NCBI RefSeq assembly: GCF_040412425.1 | Contig: NC_089762.1 | Location: 20,169,702 to 20,233,701, forward strand | DNA from: Macrobrachium rosenbergii | Taxonomy: Eukaryota; Arthropoda; Malacostraca; Decapoda; Palaemonidae | Reading direction: 5' to 3' | DNA length: 64,000 nt | Shown here: piece by piece, positions 12,109-25,330 of the stretch | Layout: the number at the start of each line of letters is the position of its first letter | How positions within the stretch are numbered: position 1 is the first letter of the stretch | The notes under the pieces: model-generated | The model's database searches: none | What the model was told of the DNA's origin: nothing | The model's input: the letters and a program-made list of their open reading frames with translations, nothing else | Translations under genes and position numbers: made by a program

Positions 12109-12836
12109 CAGTGCTCCCCCACTTTTTCACAGGGATAGGTTCCAAAACCCACCGTGGAAATGCAAAATCTGCAGAAATGCAAAATCCCCTCTAAAAACAC
12201 ATAACTGCTTATAACTGCTAAATACCCTGTACCCCTTAAACTAAAACACTTGTAACTGCCTATTTTAAAAGTTCACTGCCAAATTTAATAGTTCAAACAA
12301 AAATATGCCTTAAATTATCATACTAAAACAATATGTTATCAATTGAAACAAAATACACCGCAGACCATCATCCCAAAACAGCACAGGTCATCTTAGATTA
12401 CCCTGTTATAACTGTTACCCTTTAAGTATATGCACCCCCTAAAATGCTTATAACAATGATTTACTAATTTTAAAATAATATCTATTAAATGTTTAATGTA
12501 AACTAAATAAATCTTTAATACAAATTAAATAAATCTGTCTTACAGAATGTTTGACAACTAATCAAGTTACCCCTGCATGTATAAGCATACTCATTTTCTC
12601 TCATAGTATTGAGGTCGTTCCGTTTTCCTTTTACATTGGTAAAAATTAAAATTGTCACTAATTCACTTTTTTTTTCGTAGAGAGCAACACTGTTTATTAA
12701 CTAATTATTGTATTTTTCATATTGTGTTCGTGGGATTACAGTTTTATGGTAAAGATGATGTACAATGTACTTATGCTGTAGTACTGTAGTTAAGCTCATT
12801 CCGGGGTGAGCCCTGTAATGAGCAAACAGGTTTATG

Positions 12837-12924
<88 letters not shown>

Positions 12925-12925
12925 A
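12109..12925. mobile_element. Tigger-like element, left end only, with (CT)n
   Basis: The left end cagtgctcccccactttttc followed by ggataggttcc resembles Tigger-type termini. The interior shares cctctaaaaacacataactg-type words with the other Tigger-like elements. A long (CT)n tract at 12838-12923 ends at the hairpin starting at 12927. I could not place a matching right end, so the right boundary is approximate. Confidence 0.5.
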
Positions 12926-12926
12926 A

Positions 12927-13169
12927 GTAATGTAAGATGTACAGTATTTGAATGATATTACTGTAAAGTGTTTTTGATGATAGAGCATATTGTACAATAT
13001 CTAAAAAATATTTGCTAATTTTCATGTTATTTTCAGTCTGCTTTCAATAAAAGCAAGCAGACTGGAAAAAAAATGAAAATAATCAGCAAATATTTTAGAT
13101 ATTGTACAGTATGTTCTATCATCCAAAAACACTTTACAGTAATATCATTCCAAATACATCTTACATTAC
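12927..13169. repeat. Long hairpin (inverted repeat, arms about 110 bp)
   Basis: The left arm from gtaatgtaagatgtacagta and the right arm ending atacatcttacattac are reverse complements, with a centre near 13048 at gcttt-caataa-aagc. The arms differ by small substitutions and indels. It has no coding capacity. It may be a foldback element or the snap-back end of a transposon. Confidence 0.8.
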
Positions 13170-14189
13170 TATTAAAAAGAGAAAGATTGAAAAACTATAA
13201 ATTGAATGCAGCAGATGCAGCAATTACTTTCAACTCTACCAGCTTGAAAGAGGGTCCTCTGCCTATATTCAGTAAATGACAATATCTATGGAATAATCAA
13301 CCTGATAGCAACAAATGAAAACATATCAAGCCTAATGTTGCAGTATGTGATTTATTGTGTCAAAAGGAACAACACACAAGTAATTTTGACTCATCTTAGA
13401 ATTGGTTATTCATTTCACTTCTGGATATTTGATGAGCAGCCCATATGATTCAATTCCTATACTATGTGAAGAGAGTAAAGTAACACTACAGTTAAGCATT
13501 TATTGTGTGGATGTCCAAAGTATAATAAAAAACAAATGTCAAGTTTGAAACAGTGATTGCAGTAATTTTGTCAGAATCTTGATAATTTTTAATTAACCCA
13601 GCTATTAAATTTGATAAAAACTGTAATTATATAAAATAGCAATTTTATTATTAAAAAGATAAATCCTTCATGCCAGCCTTGTAATAGCTAAGTAAATTAG
13701 TTTTTTGCTTTGGTTAATCTAAATAATAATAATCCATATCATCTTCTTTTACCTTCTTATCACATGATTATACAGTCACAATATTTGATGTCTGCAATGT
13801 CCCACCACTGAACATTACACCTCCTAGTGTCATCTTCTTAATGTATTGTATTTTGTAGTTCTAAATCTCCCCCACTTTGCAAATGACATGTCTCCACTGT
13901 AAGTGTATTAAAAGCATAATAGGTTTTTGTTGCAAATGTTAATAGGATGCTCTTGGTTTACCGGTAGTCCAGATATCTCTTTCTACAAAATAGCGAAGGC
14001 TGTAGCTACTCATATAAGCAGAAGAGCACCTTTGATGGTATGAGATGCCCCCTGAATGGCAGATGAGCCTCTTTTCGTGAGGCCAGATGAACATGCTTTC
14101 ACTCGTGGAACATTGTGAAGAAAATGGTAGTGTAACCACCACATACTTTGGTGTAAATGTCATCAAATGACCATAGCATAGGGTTGCAA
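13170..14189. other. No feature recognised
   Basis: AT-rich sequence without repeats I can match elsewhere in the window. The 75-residue minus-strand frame at 13939-14166 has no recognisable motif. Confidence 0.4.
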
Positions 14190-15085
14190 CCCCATATCCG
14201 GTATTGATAATGGAAAAATCAGAGAAAGAATAAAATGCTAAGTTAGGTATCTTAATGTTTGTGGATGTGGTTCAAAAGAGAAGAAATGTATGATAGCTGA
14301 TTTGTTAAAGGAAAGAAAACTCGATATCTTGGAATTAAGAGAAAGAAAAGTGAAAGGGCATTGTGTGATTGTATCAAAGGTAGCTGAAGGGTGTAGAGAA
14401 GTCAAAGAGGTAAGGGTTATAGTGTCAGGAATACTCTTGGGGATGATTGAAAGAGGACAAATGAATTAGGTCAAGGACTGTATGGGTAAGACTGAATGTG
14501 GCAGGAGTAAAAGTTTTAATAGTGAGTGTATATGATTAACAAATGGTAAAAAAATGAAGGACAGCTTGATTCTGTATCTAGCAGGATTCAGAGAGCATGA
14601 AAGAGTCGATTTTGCTAGGTGAAATGAATGCAAAGAGGTTGCTTTAGTAAATTAGAATGGAGAGTGATGTGGAAATGTGTTTGGAAAGAGGGCTGATTTT
14701 GGGTGGAAATACATAGCTTCCAAAGAAGAATAATCATTAGTGTGTTTTTAAAGAGAAAATGGTGAGGAAAAGTTTGTTAGATTGCCCACACACACACGCT
14801 AGTTCAAAGTAAATGAAAGAGGGATGTAATGTTGGTAGGAGTGTTAGTGGTCTGTCTGATTGTTATTTGGTTGAAGACAAAACTGAAAAAAAAAGATCAG
14901 TGGTAAAAATAATTAAGACAAGTTGGTGAGAAGGAAATGAGAATAACAAGTAGAAAATGGATTAAATGATGGTAAGGGTTGAAGACACATAAGTAGAAAG
15001 AGTGGTTGAAGAGCATGTAAAACTTGTGGATGAGGTCATAGGGGCAATGTTTGTGGTTATAGGTGGGTAGGAGGATGGAATGAAA
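14190..15085 (+). pseudogene. LINE fragment, endonuclease region (decayed)
   Basis: Around 14247-14360 the frame reads LNVCGCGSKEKKCMIADLLK and then ERKLDILELRE. This follows the start of the apurinic-endonuclease-like domain of non-LTR retrotransposons (LNVRG, then a D-hydrophobic-E stretch). Further on, ILLGEMNAK near 14610 resembles the GDxNA endonuclease motif. Frames are repeatedly broken. It continues at 16806-17710 and 18880-19110, the gaps being later insertions. The clade is uncertain; RTE-like style is a guess. Confidence 0.65.
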
Positions 15086-15087
15086 TA

Positions 15088-15358
15088 CAGTCATACTCCG
15101 AACTTACGCGAGGTTAGGTTCTAGAACCCCTCGCGCAGGGTGAATTTTCACGTAAGTTTGGCATGGCCTCTAAAAAGGCTAATAAATGCTTATTTCTAAA
15201 GTTTAAACACGAAATATGACCCTAATCATGCTCCCAGATTATTAAGTTAACTTTTAAATGAAATTAAAGTTACTTGTAATTTCATTTAAAAGTTAGCTTA
15301 ATACATTACCCTTAAAAAAGAAAATAAGTGGTTGACATAAAAACTGAGATTTGGAAGA

Positions 15359-15427
<69 letters not shown>

Positions 15428-15703
15428 GATCTATTTTTAGAATCGTCTCAACCTCTTTTTAACAACTTTATTCTGCATCTTTTTCTCTTTGTTCTGAAAT
15501 GCTTTTCATGAACAAACAGTGTTTTACATTTTCACTAATACAACTCTTAGCTATTATGTCTCTATGTTTTAGAACGTATTTGCAACACTAGCGCATTTAC
15601 ACGTGAGACGATACAGGTCAAATTAGATCAATTTAAACCATCTACTGTACAGGTAAAGATGTACAAAGAATTAAGTTGTAAAAATGTGTGAGCGCTAACT
15701 ATG

Positions 15704-15743
<40 letters not shown>

Positions 15744-15810
15744 GGGTTGTCCTTACTGAAGAGAGTGAAATTATTTATCAGTTATTACAGAGACTGAGAG
15801 AATAATACAC

Positions 15811-15846
<36 letters not shown>

Positions 15847-16556
15847 CCTTACTTGAAATATCAAGTTATATTATTTATGAATTATTACGGGAGAGAGAGA
15901 GAGAGAGAAAGTTATTCTTGCGTTAGATATCAAAAGATGGAAATTCATTATTAAACTAACTATTAAATGAAATTAAAGTTACTGTATTTACATTTAAAAG
16001 TTAGCTTAATACATTACCCTTAAAAAAAGAAATAAATGGTGTGACTCTCTCACCCATTCTGCCGATCTATTTTTAGAAGTCTTCTCAACCTGTTTGTAAA
16101 AAATTCTTTATTCTGTCACTTTCTCTTTGCTCTGAAATGCTCTATGTCTCTATGTTTTAGAACGGCGCATTTACAGTTTGTAAACAGTACGGGGAAAATT
16201 AGATCAATTGAAAATCATGTACTGTACAGTTAAAGACATACAGAGAAACAGTGGTGTAATGCGTAGGTTGGCTAACTTCGAACGAGAGAGAGAGAGAATT
16301 ACAAGAAAAATTTGACCACTGATTAGCAACACTCCCCTCCTTGTCAAGTTAAATGACATGTCTGACAGCTTTTGCCTTCACCTCCTTCTTACAAAAGATG
16401 AGGGAAGAATTTGTTCAAAATAATACGAATTTTGTAATTACAGTTTTATTATTATTATTATTATTATTATTTGAAAATTAGTACTAATTATTAGGTAAAA
16501 AGTTTATCATACAAATAAACATACCTGTATACCTGTACCATAAAAATTCATCTCAC

Positions 16557-16592
<36 letters not shown>

Positions 16593-16803
16593 TATTACTT
16601 TTAATAATATTTAATGTAATTTATACATAAAAGCTTGAAAACTTATAAATTACATAAAAAATTAAACAAACACTTTTGCTGGGTTTCTCAGTGTTCGTGT
16701 GTCTGTGAAAAACTCGTGTATGACCATTAGTTAGGTTCCAATGAAAAATTCGTGTGTCTGTGAATTCGTGCAACTCGAATCTTGCAAGTTCAAGGTATTA
16801 CTG
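15088..16803. mobile_element. Tigger-like element inserted in the LINE
   Basis: The left end cagtcatactccgaacttac and right end caagttcaaggtattactg form inverted ends flanked by TA (15086-15087 and 16804-16805). The 1.7-kb interior is AT-rich with (CT)n and (GA)n blocks, a (TTA)n tract near 16447-16470 and a direct repeat (cttaatacattacccttaaa near 15297 and 16004). No transposase is seen. LINE sequence resumes directly on its right side. Confidence 0.75.
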
Positions 16804-16805
16804 TA

Positions 16806-17710
16806 ATAAGTGGTGGGATGGGAAAATAGGGTTTAGTGAAGGAAAATGGAGATTATTTTAGTGCAGTTTCATGAAAGAAAGGAAGTTCATTTGCTGGCAT
16901 GCAGGAAGAAAGTTAGATAGAGAAAGAAGATACATAATAAAAATAGTGAGGGGTGTACAAGGTCTTTAAGAATAAAAGTTGTTCTGTTGGGCAGTAAATG
17001 GAGAGAGAGAGAGAGAGAGAAGCTGTTGGACAAATGGATTTGAGAATAAAAGTTTTAAATGGAGAGATGTAAGTGAATGCAATCCTGTGTTTTGAAGATT
17101 TGTTTGATGTGGGGGCAAAAAGATAGAAGAGCTGAATGGTTAAAGTGGAAGGGATTATTATAAGGTTGAGAATGTTTCTGAAAATGACTGATGATGTAAG
17201 GGCAGCGATAAAGATGCTGAACAGTGTGAAGACCCAGGAGACAAAAGTTACAAGTGAAATGCTGCAGTATGATTGAGATTGAAATTGAGGGCCAACCATG
17301 ATTTGTAAATTATATCTGGATGAAGAAGAGGGTCTGAATGAATGGATGAGAGGGGTAATTAATCCATTGTTTGAAGGTAAAGGTGAAAGAAGCATCTGTG
17401 AGAATTTTAGGGCCATAGCATTACAGTACTTAGTATACCAGCAAAAGTACATGGTAGTATTTTAATGGAGAAAGTGGAGCAGTGGAACAGATGACAGAAG
17501 GACTGATAGAATTTAGACAAGTAACATGGTGTGTTGAATAAATTTTTTTTACAGAATTGTCTTTCGATAAGTTTTACAGGAAAAAGGAGAGGCTACTTGT
17601 GGCATTTATGGGCCTTAAAAATGCTTTTAACAGAATCACTGTAGAGGCAGTATGGAGTCTGATGAGAATATTTATAGAAAAGTTTTTGCTGAAAGTGAAG
17701 TGTATTAAAA
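16806..17710 (+). pseudogene. LINE fragment, linker and reverse transcriptase start (decayed)
   Basis: The reading GLNEWMRGVINPLFEGKGER, then SICENFRAIALQ, near 17327-17440, followed by ERLLVAFMGLKNAFNRI near 17587-17640, follows the reverse transcriptase order: LYKGKG, NYRGISLL, then FMDLEKAFD. The catalytic Asp of the FMDL-type motif is Gly here and the second Asp is Asn, so the copy is dead. The 179-residue minus-strand frame opposite this region is antisense noise. The RT domain is cut at 17711. Confidence 0.7.
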
Positions 17711-17712
17711 TA

Positions 17713-17785
17713 CAGGCAGTCCCGGTTATCAGCGGCCTTGTTATTGGCAATCCGGCTTTATGGACATTACACATCGGCACCAGGA
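17713..17785. mobile_element. MITE left end, 'caggcagtcccc' family (truncated)
   Basis: It starts caggcagtcccggttatcag after TA and continues with gataaccg-like words for about 70 bp before passing into unrelated sequence. The matching right-hand end at 19287 is 1.5 kb away, with foreign DNA between. Confidence 0.6.
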
Positions 17786-17789
17786 ACAA

Positions 17790-18850
17790 ATTCGCAAACA
17801 GGAGAGCCACGTATGTAGTCGGGAGACAACAGAGAAACAGAAATGGTCGTATGATTCTTCTGGCGGGGAGCAGCGATGCAGTCCCTACTCCTCCAACATC
17901 TGATGGGGGAGGACCGAGCGGGCTAAAAGACAAAGACGACGAGGACGAAGAAGACTAAGAAGATGATGGAGAGGGAGGACTACATCATTTCTTCTTCAAA
18001 ACATGTCCGTACCTCTTTCGGAAGACGATGTCAACTCTGTCCACCACAGCTTGGATGAGAGAGTCTGGAGATGGAGCAGGAGCAGATGATGTCACCGCAG
18101 ACCATACTAAGTCACAGGGACTGAGGCCCTAGGCACAGGAGCAGGGAGAGCCACTGGCCTGGAAATGTCATGATGGCTGAGCTGGGAACCCAAGGAGACG
18201 TCGCCTTAACAGGAGTTGACCCAGGATGATGCGTGGAAAGGTCTGATGGCAGATGAGACACACCAGGAACAGTAGCACTCGACCCAGATGAGCGATGAGC
18301 AGGGGGACTGGGAACTGCCGTGGCGACCAACACGGGAATGAGAGAAGACATGAAGTGGGATAACAGGCAGTCTAAGGTTGGTACCCTTGATAGGCCTAAA
18401 GAGGCCCAAATGTCTGACTTCTTCTATGCATCAGATCCTGAAACAGTAGAACAAGATGGTGCTGCCTCCACCCTCCAGTGGGAGAAGGGGGGAGCCTCCC
18501 CTCCTGAGAGAATGGGGGCAGCAAAAGGGAAAGAATAGGAAGAGGTAAAATCTTCTAAGGAAGAAGAAGCAACTGGAGGAGGTTTGGTCAAGGGAGAGGC
18601 AGAACAATAGGGGAGCTTGAGAAGCATCCATTGAAGGAGGAGAGGACCCTTCCCAAGATGGCTCCTCCGATTTCCTCTTATGCTGTCTCTTCTTGGCAAA
18701 GACCCTCCATTGCTTAGGAGACGAAGAACGACACTCAGGGCAAGGATTAGCTACGTTACAATCATTAGACTCATCTACTGCAAGTAGAACGAGGATTGGT
18801 CTCATACGAAGCAAGAAAACGAGAGCAAGGGTAGGTTTAGTAGCTATGAA
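17790..18850 (-). pseudogene. Retrotransposon gag-like fragment
   Basis: The minus-strand frame 18431-18814 includes NPCPECRSSSPKQWRVFAKK followed by basic RQHKRK. This is the type of C-x2-C, then W, then basic stretch seen in gag proteins of DIRS or LTR retrotransposons. Downstream minus-strand frames are Ser/Pro-rich and broken, also gag-like. No pol domain follows. It lies inside the LINE, in the opposite orientation, and is more GC-rich than its surroundings. Assignment to gag is tentative. Confidence 0.4.
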
Positions 18851-18879
18851 AAATACACATTAATTAAAAACTGTCATGT

Positions 18880-19110
18880 TTGAAAGTTTTTGCAAGAGAA
18901 GAATGTTGGGTGTAAGTGTAAGAGTAAAGTTATGATGGTAAATGGAAACCAGGAAGATGGATCAGTGAATGTTGATATGGATGGTGGAAAAATGAAAGCG
19001 GTTAATATCAGTGAGCATTTGGTAGTAAATATATAAAGTGGTGTTAGAATAAGTAAAGATATTAGTCACAGAATGCATAAATCAAGAAGCAATAATAATT
19101 TATGCAAAAG
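18880..19110 (+). pseudogene. LINE fragment, C-terminal part of reverse transcriptase (decayed)
   Basis: The reading KCKSKVMMVNGN, then VNVDMDGGKMKAVN, resembles the NxxKSKVM and E/D-G-hydrophobic segments downstream of the RT catalytic box in LINEs. It is the same orientation and family style as 16806-17710. The catalytic YxDD segment that should lie between them is missing, so a deletion accompanied the insertion. Confidence 0.55.
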
Positions 19111-19119
19111 CTTGGAAAG

Positions 19120-19287
19120 AAACTTAATTGTGTTTGGAAAACAGGGCGAGAAAAAGCAGCGCTTTTTGGCCCGATAACGAAAAATTGCCGAAAAAGTCCC
19201 GAAATCGCCGATTTTCGGTTAGCAGCGATTTTCGGTTATCATCACACCCTTAGAAATGGAACCCCGCCGATAACCGGGGACTGCCTG
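19120..19287. mobile_element. MITE right half, 'caggcagtcccc' family
   Basis: It ends ccgataaccggggactgcctg followed by TA. The interior has repeated cgattttcggtta words typical of the family. The left half is absent here. Confidence 0.65.
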
Positions 19288-19563
19288 TACTGTAATTCAG
19301 AAATATTAGGTCAAGATTGGGGAGAATGACCTAAAAAGTGATGTGTATAGGTGGTGTGACAGCTTTATTGGGAAGGAAGTGCTTTAATATCCAGAAAACA
19401 CCAGAATGTGTGCAAAGTAGGGGTTAATAGTTCAATGTGCTAAGTACAGTTGATTTTTCTATGTAGGGGTTTGAAGGAGCTAATGTTCTGGAAATTTTCT
19501 TTGGATCCACCCTGGTAGAGGAAATGGCCTAATGTTGGAAAATTGTACATTATACTGTATATA

Positions 19564-19806
19564 TAGGCAGTCCCCAGTTATCGGTGGAGGTTCTGTTTGC
19601 GACGGCGTGACGATAACTGAAAATTGCCAGTAACTGAAAATCGGCGATAATAGTGTTGGTCCCTGGTTATCAGCGCCGATGACCGGAGGTGGACGCATAT
19701 CGGCGCTGAAAATCCAGTTATCGTCACAAGACAAGTGCCGCAAAACCGGATCGCCAATAACCAAGGCCACCGATAACCGAGGCCACCGATAACCAGGGAC
19801 TGCCTG
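19564..19806. mobile_element. MITE, 'caggcagtcccc' family
   Basis: A 243-bp element has ends taggcagtccccagttatcg and ataaccagggactgcctg, and TA flanks. The interior matches 503-784 (tcggcgataatag, ggatcgccaataacc). A short local duplication of gccaccgataaccgagg lies near the right end. Confidence 0.85.
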
Positions 19807-19892
19807 TATGTATAGTATTGAGAAGGAATACAGCAGTGAAAAATGTAAGAGGTAAAGTAACTAATCTAATCAAGTAAAATGAGTAAACAATA

Positions 19893-20565
19893 CGGTAGAC
19901 CCCCCTTACTTGCGGGTCATGCATACCAGACCCCCCCCATGAATAGTTAAAAAATCCATGAATAGTCAACACCCTCCCTCTAAAAATGCTTAACTGCCTA
20001 TCTTGAAAGTTCAAATACCAAATTTTTACTTTAAAGTATCATCCTGTTGTTGATATAATTTCAAAGTCATCTTAAACATTACTACCCTTAAAAATATATA
20101 CATACGTACTTCTAACCCTCCCAGCCAACAGAAAGATAGAGTTACCACTAATTTATATTCAGCCAGCACAAGTGAGAGAGAGAGAGAGCTATCTCTTTAA
20201 TCTCTCAAGGAATTTTAATCCATTTCTCTTTAAGTGACTGACAACAAAAAAAATTCATGCTTGTTTTTTGTCTTCCAAAGACCCGTTATGTTTTAAAACA
20301 CTATGAACTAAGTATCTGTTTATTTTCACATTCTACCCTTTGGCAAAGAGAGAGAGAGAGAGAGAGAGATTTTTCAGTATCACGTATCCTTCCTAGTTGT
20401 TGGCAACGCTGAACCTTTGCTGTCTGGTTACTTGACACATTTGACAGGTTCACCCTCCCCCATGATCTCTGAAACTCATGAAAAAAGATTGGGGTCAGTG
20501 AAATTTGTTTGTTTAAATTTTTTCATTTACTTACTACAGAAATGCATAATGTTGTAATTGCAGTA

Positions 20566-20604
<39 letters not shown>

Positions 20605-21088
20605 CATATCTTATTAATATTTAAAAATTAGTTCTTATTATTAGGTAAATCATTTATTTATCATACAAAACAAATATATATTCTCTCATCACAGTAGGAG
20701 AGTTCTTTGTTGGGCGGGTGGGTTCCGTTCTCAGCTAGCACTCTGCTGGCCGCGAGATCGAATCTCCGGCCGGCCAGTGAAGAATCAGAGGAATTTATTT
20801 CTGGTGATAGAAATTCATTTCTCCCTATAATATGGTTCGGATGCCACAGTAAGCTGTAGGTCCCATTGCTAGGTAATCATTTGGTTCTTAGCCACGTAAA
20901 ATAAGTCTAATCCTTTGGGCCAGCCCTAGGAAAACTGTTAATCAGCTCAGTGGTCTGGTTAAACGAAGGTATACTTAACTTTTTATCACAGTAGGAGAAA
21001 AGAGAAAGAGAACTGAAATCGGAGGGGAGAAAGAGAGAAAGAGAAACATTAGTACTAATGCATCTTATTACATATTATTTAATCTTAC

Positions 21089-21139
<51 letters not shown>

Positions 21140-21351
21140 TAATCTTATTAATCGTAATAATATTTGAAAATTATTAAGTCATTATTTTATCATAAAAATG
21201 TATTTAGTCATGAAAATAACATCAAAATACACTAATTAGTGAATATTTATTGACGAAAAAACCCTAAAGGGCGAGTTTTCCCACAAATAATTTTTAGATA
21301 GGTTCCACAAAAATCCTGCAAATCGTGAGCCCGCAAATCTGGGGGTTGCTG
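19893..21351 (-). mobile_element. Tigger-like element carrying a SINE
   Basis: The left end cggtagaccccccttacttg and right end gcaaatctgggggttgctg are inverted and flanked by TA. The orientation is opposite to the related element at 9941-11520 (its ggttccacaaaaatcctgc matches the other strand there). It contains GA tracts, two (TTA)n tracts (about 20570-20604 and 21089-21140) and the SINE at 20702-20984. It is non-coding. Confidence 0.75.
20702..20984 (+). mobile_element. tRNA-derived SINE, copy 2, with target duplication
   Basis: The same family as 238-796, but uninterrupted. Perfect 14-bp direct repeats (atcacagtaggaga) flank it at 20688-20701 and 20985-20998, marking LINE-type target-primed insertion. 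The tRNA-like head has a B-box-like stretch (gagatcgaatctcc) near 20754. The body ends in ggtatacttaacttttt, defining the 3' tail of the family; the same tail is split by the MITE in copy 1. Confidence 0.9.
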
Positions 21352-21399
21352 TATACAGTATAGAAAAAGATAGATTAATGAAAAATTCACTCTAATGTA

Positions 21400-22482
21400 C
21401 ATTCATGTCATGTCAGCTTCTCCTTTCTCTGTCAAATTATTTCCCTCATATCTCTTGTCATGACATCACAGAAATGCTTTCTGATGCTGCATTTATTCAA
21501 CTGATGTTATCATTGACCCATCCATCCTTTTAACAGGTATTTCCCTCTTTCTTTCCACCCATAGGTATTTCATTAATAATTCACTGGGGCTGTCATAACA
21601 CCAATGCCACTTCCTTGTCAACATCATCTGCCCATTTCTGAAGCCTTCTTACCTCTTCTTAATCTTCATTAAACTTCTTTATCTTTAGTATTCACCACGT
21701 TCTACTTTGCAATCGTCTTCTGTTTCCTGAAATATGTCTGCATGTACCTTTTGTTTCTGTGTATTCAGTATTGTATCCCAGTCTCATATGATATACATTC
21801 AAGGTTTCCATCTTCTTACTCCATATCCCAGTACTTCTTTACCAGCAGATTGATATGCATTCTTGATGTCAAACCTGTCATTCATCATCTGCTCCTCCTC
21901 AGATAAGATTTCTTGAAAAGAAAATCTATTTTTTCATCTAATTACTTAATCCTCTTGGAGTTCATTTTCAATAAGTTCTTTTGTATTAAACCTAGAAACA
22001 GTGCTCTGTCAGCTGCTTTGTTGGGTGCTTTTAATTTCAACTTTAACATAGCAGAGACAAGTTGGTAAATATTGCTAACATCTGCTCCTCTGTAGCTCGT
22101 AGCTTCCCCATTGTTCTTATTCTCTTGTAATTAATGCCACTGTGATCTATTTGGTTTCTAAAGAAGTTAAAGTGTATTTTTAGATGTCCTTTTGTTGAAA
22201 AGAGTACTACCTCCAGTCATCAAGTTATTTGCACACAGAAACTAATAAATTGCACCCCATTTTGTTTGCAGTCTTTCCCAGCCCTTCTCTGCCCATTAAA
22301 TCCTCCATATTTTCATTGTTCCTACCAACTTTTGCATTTACATCACCAACAATAATTTTTTTTTTCTTTTGTGGTTTATCTGTCACTTTCTGCAGATATG
22401 TATAAAATTTATCTTTAATTTCTTCAGAGACATCATTTGTCAGTTCATAGCACAATGCAATACTATATTTCACTGTTTTCAT
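21400..22482 (-). pseudogene. LINE fragment with endonuclease motif (decayed)
   Basis: The minus-strand frame 22482-22225 includes KKKIIVGDVNAKVGRNNENM and then LMGREGLGK. It matches the GDxNAKVG catalytic region and following MG.HG.G segment of RTE-type LINE endonucleases (also seen in craniofacial-development-protein-2-like annotations). Sequence on the far side (to about 21400) has the same strand bias but only broken frames. No RT motif could be placed. The left boundary is approximate. Confidence 0.65.
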
Positions 22483-24239
22483 ATAAATTTTGCAGCAGAA
22501 TCATAGTGCTCACAGCTCTCCCTGTCAGTCAGTGCTTTTTATGTATTTGGTGTTTAGATACGCTTATGATTAAGCTCAACGATTTTGAGTTCAGAAAAAA
22601 ACTAGCATAAAAATCTCAACTCAACTGAGAAACAACTCAGTTTATACTTGTTACAGCATTTTCAGTCGGTAATTTTAAGCAGCAATATTAAGATGTGATA
22701 AATATTAGGTAAAAATGCTTAGGTAATAATTATCATATGCTTTCTTCATGAATCATATAATTAGAAATCAACTGTTTAGACATCACCAAGATTCCTCCAT
22801 TAAAACAGTATTGGTATACAGATTGCACTTTGAAAATTAATGAATTTGATAAAAATATTATATCTTGAGCACTGACTTCATCTGGGGATACTTTGTCATC
22901 CATCATGCATTCATAGGCTCAAATATTACTGTACTCTCTCCTAAATCCAAAAGAGGATGTATTTCTTGTGACCTGTCTTAAGTTTTCTTGTGGAAAGAAA
23001 GTCTGACTGTTCCTTATTTAGTGTTGTAAGTTCTTTGGAGATACCTGTATAACCAATAGGTTCTAATACGGGAAAGAATATCATCACTGCATTGACTAAG
23101 GGTTTAAGTGACAAAGGCTCTGTAGTGGGATCACCAGTTTTGCGAGGTTTGAGGCTTCACAACAAAATCAGCTGCAAATTTAGATAAAAGAGTCTAGCTT
23201 TTTGTGTGAGTAACTATCTGATACGCCACAAAGCTCAAAGGTGCAAATGCCAAGAGCAAGACCATCGTCAGTGTAGAGTCAAGAAAAGATGAATTTCATA
23301 AGGTTCACATGGTGCTCTTGCTAAACTTACCAAGATGAGAGACAGGCCCCGTCTTAAAGGCTTAATAATTCTGCTAGATACATTTTTCTGGAAATGTTGC
23401 CACGTCTGTTGTACATCTAAGAAGGCAGAAAAACTTATCATGTCAGGAAAATCTAGTAGATGACATTCCTTTACACCTTTATTAGCTAATATCGATAAGC
23501 CCTTGTCTTTCCAAAGAGACAACAGGAAATCTAGTTTAGGATTGATGCGATGAGATGGACTGATGTTCCTCCCACCACAACTACGAGGAATTTCCACTTT
23601 AACTTGCACTGTCATGCTGTGCGTTCTGTCATGGTTTAGCTATTGCTTTGGTTGCCCCCTTGGTTGACATAAGATGAGATGAACATTTGCTTAGGGGATC
23701 TATAGTGGTGTTAAGAGAGAAGCATTTTGTATTACCATGCACAAGACACAAAATGTGTTAGTGAGCTATTGGCATAGGCTGGGTGTTACACTCATAGTAT
23801 CCATTTGCATTAGTCAAATAGGCTATTGCAGCTGTATTTAAGATAAAGGCAATGTTACTGAAACTGATATTTTACTTGCTGAATCATTTATATTTTATCA
23901 TCATGTTATATCATCGTTGTAATATAAAAAAAAAAAACTGATCAACTGCCATATGCATTAAAGTAGGCTAGGCTAATGTTTACGTTCTCAGAATTAGCTG
24001 ATTGAGGCCTACTTCTGAAATAATTAGGAATCATTTTTTAGTTGCTAAAAGACAGATTATTACTGGAGTTACTTTTATTTTTGTACTTAAAACAAATGTA
24101 AAAGGTATACAAGGCAAACAAGCATATTGCATGTTAAACTAAAATCCCCTCAAAATTGCAAAACAGCTGTTCCCCGATTAGGTTGTATATGTCCATATTT
24201 GATGTTCCTTGTGTCAGTTCTTTGGTATATGGTGCTCGT
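22483..24239. other. No gene recognised
   Basis: A minus-strand frame of 115 residues at 23268-23615 starts with MTVQVKVEIPRSCGG and has a mixed, protein-like composition, but no family is recognised and no splice context supports it. It could be a repeat-derived fragment. The rest is AT-rich and featureless. Confidence 0.35.

Positions 24240-25330
<1,091 letters not shown>

Noticed and set aside
16913..17452. 179-residue minus-strand frame, the second longest in the window
   Set aside because: It lies antisense to a recognisable LINE fragment and has no domain; it is a shadow of purine-rich LINE sequence.
17574..17958. Plus and minus frames of 133 and 119 residues
   Set aside because: They cross the junction between the LINE RT remnant, a MITE end and a gag-like fragment, so they are chimeric by chance.
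23268..23615. 115-residue minus-strand frame with protein-like composition
   Set aside because: No family recognised and no splice context; listed only as part of a featureless interval.
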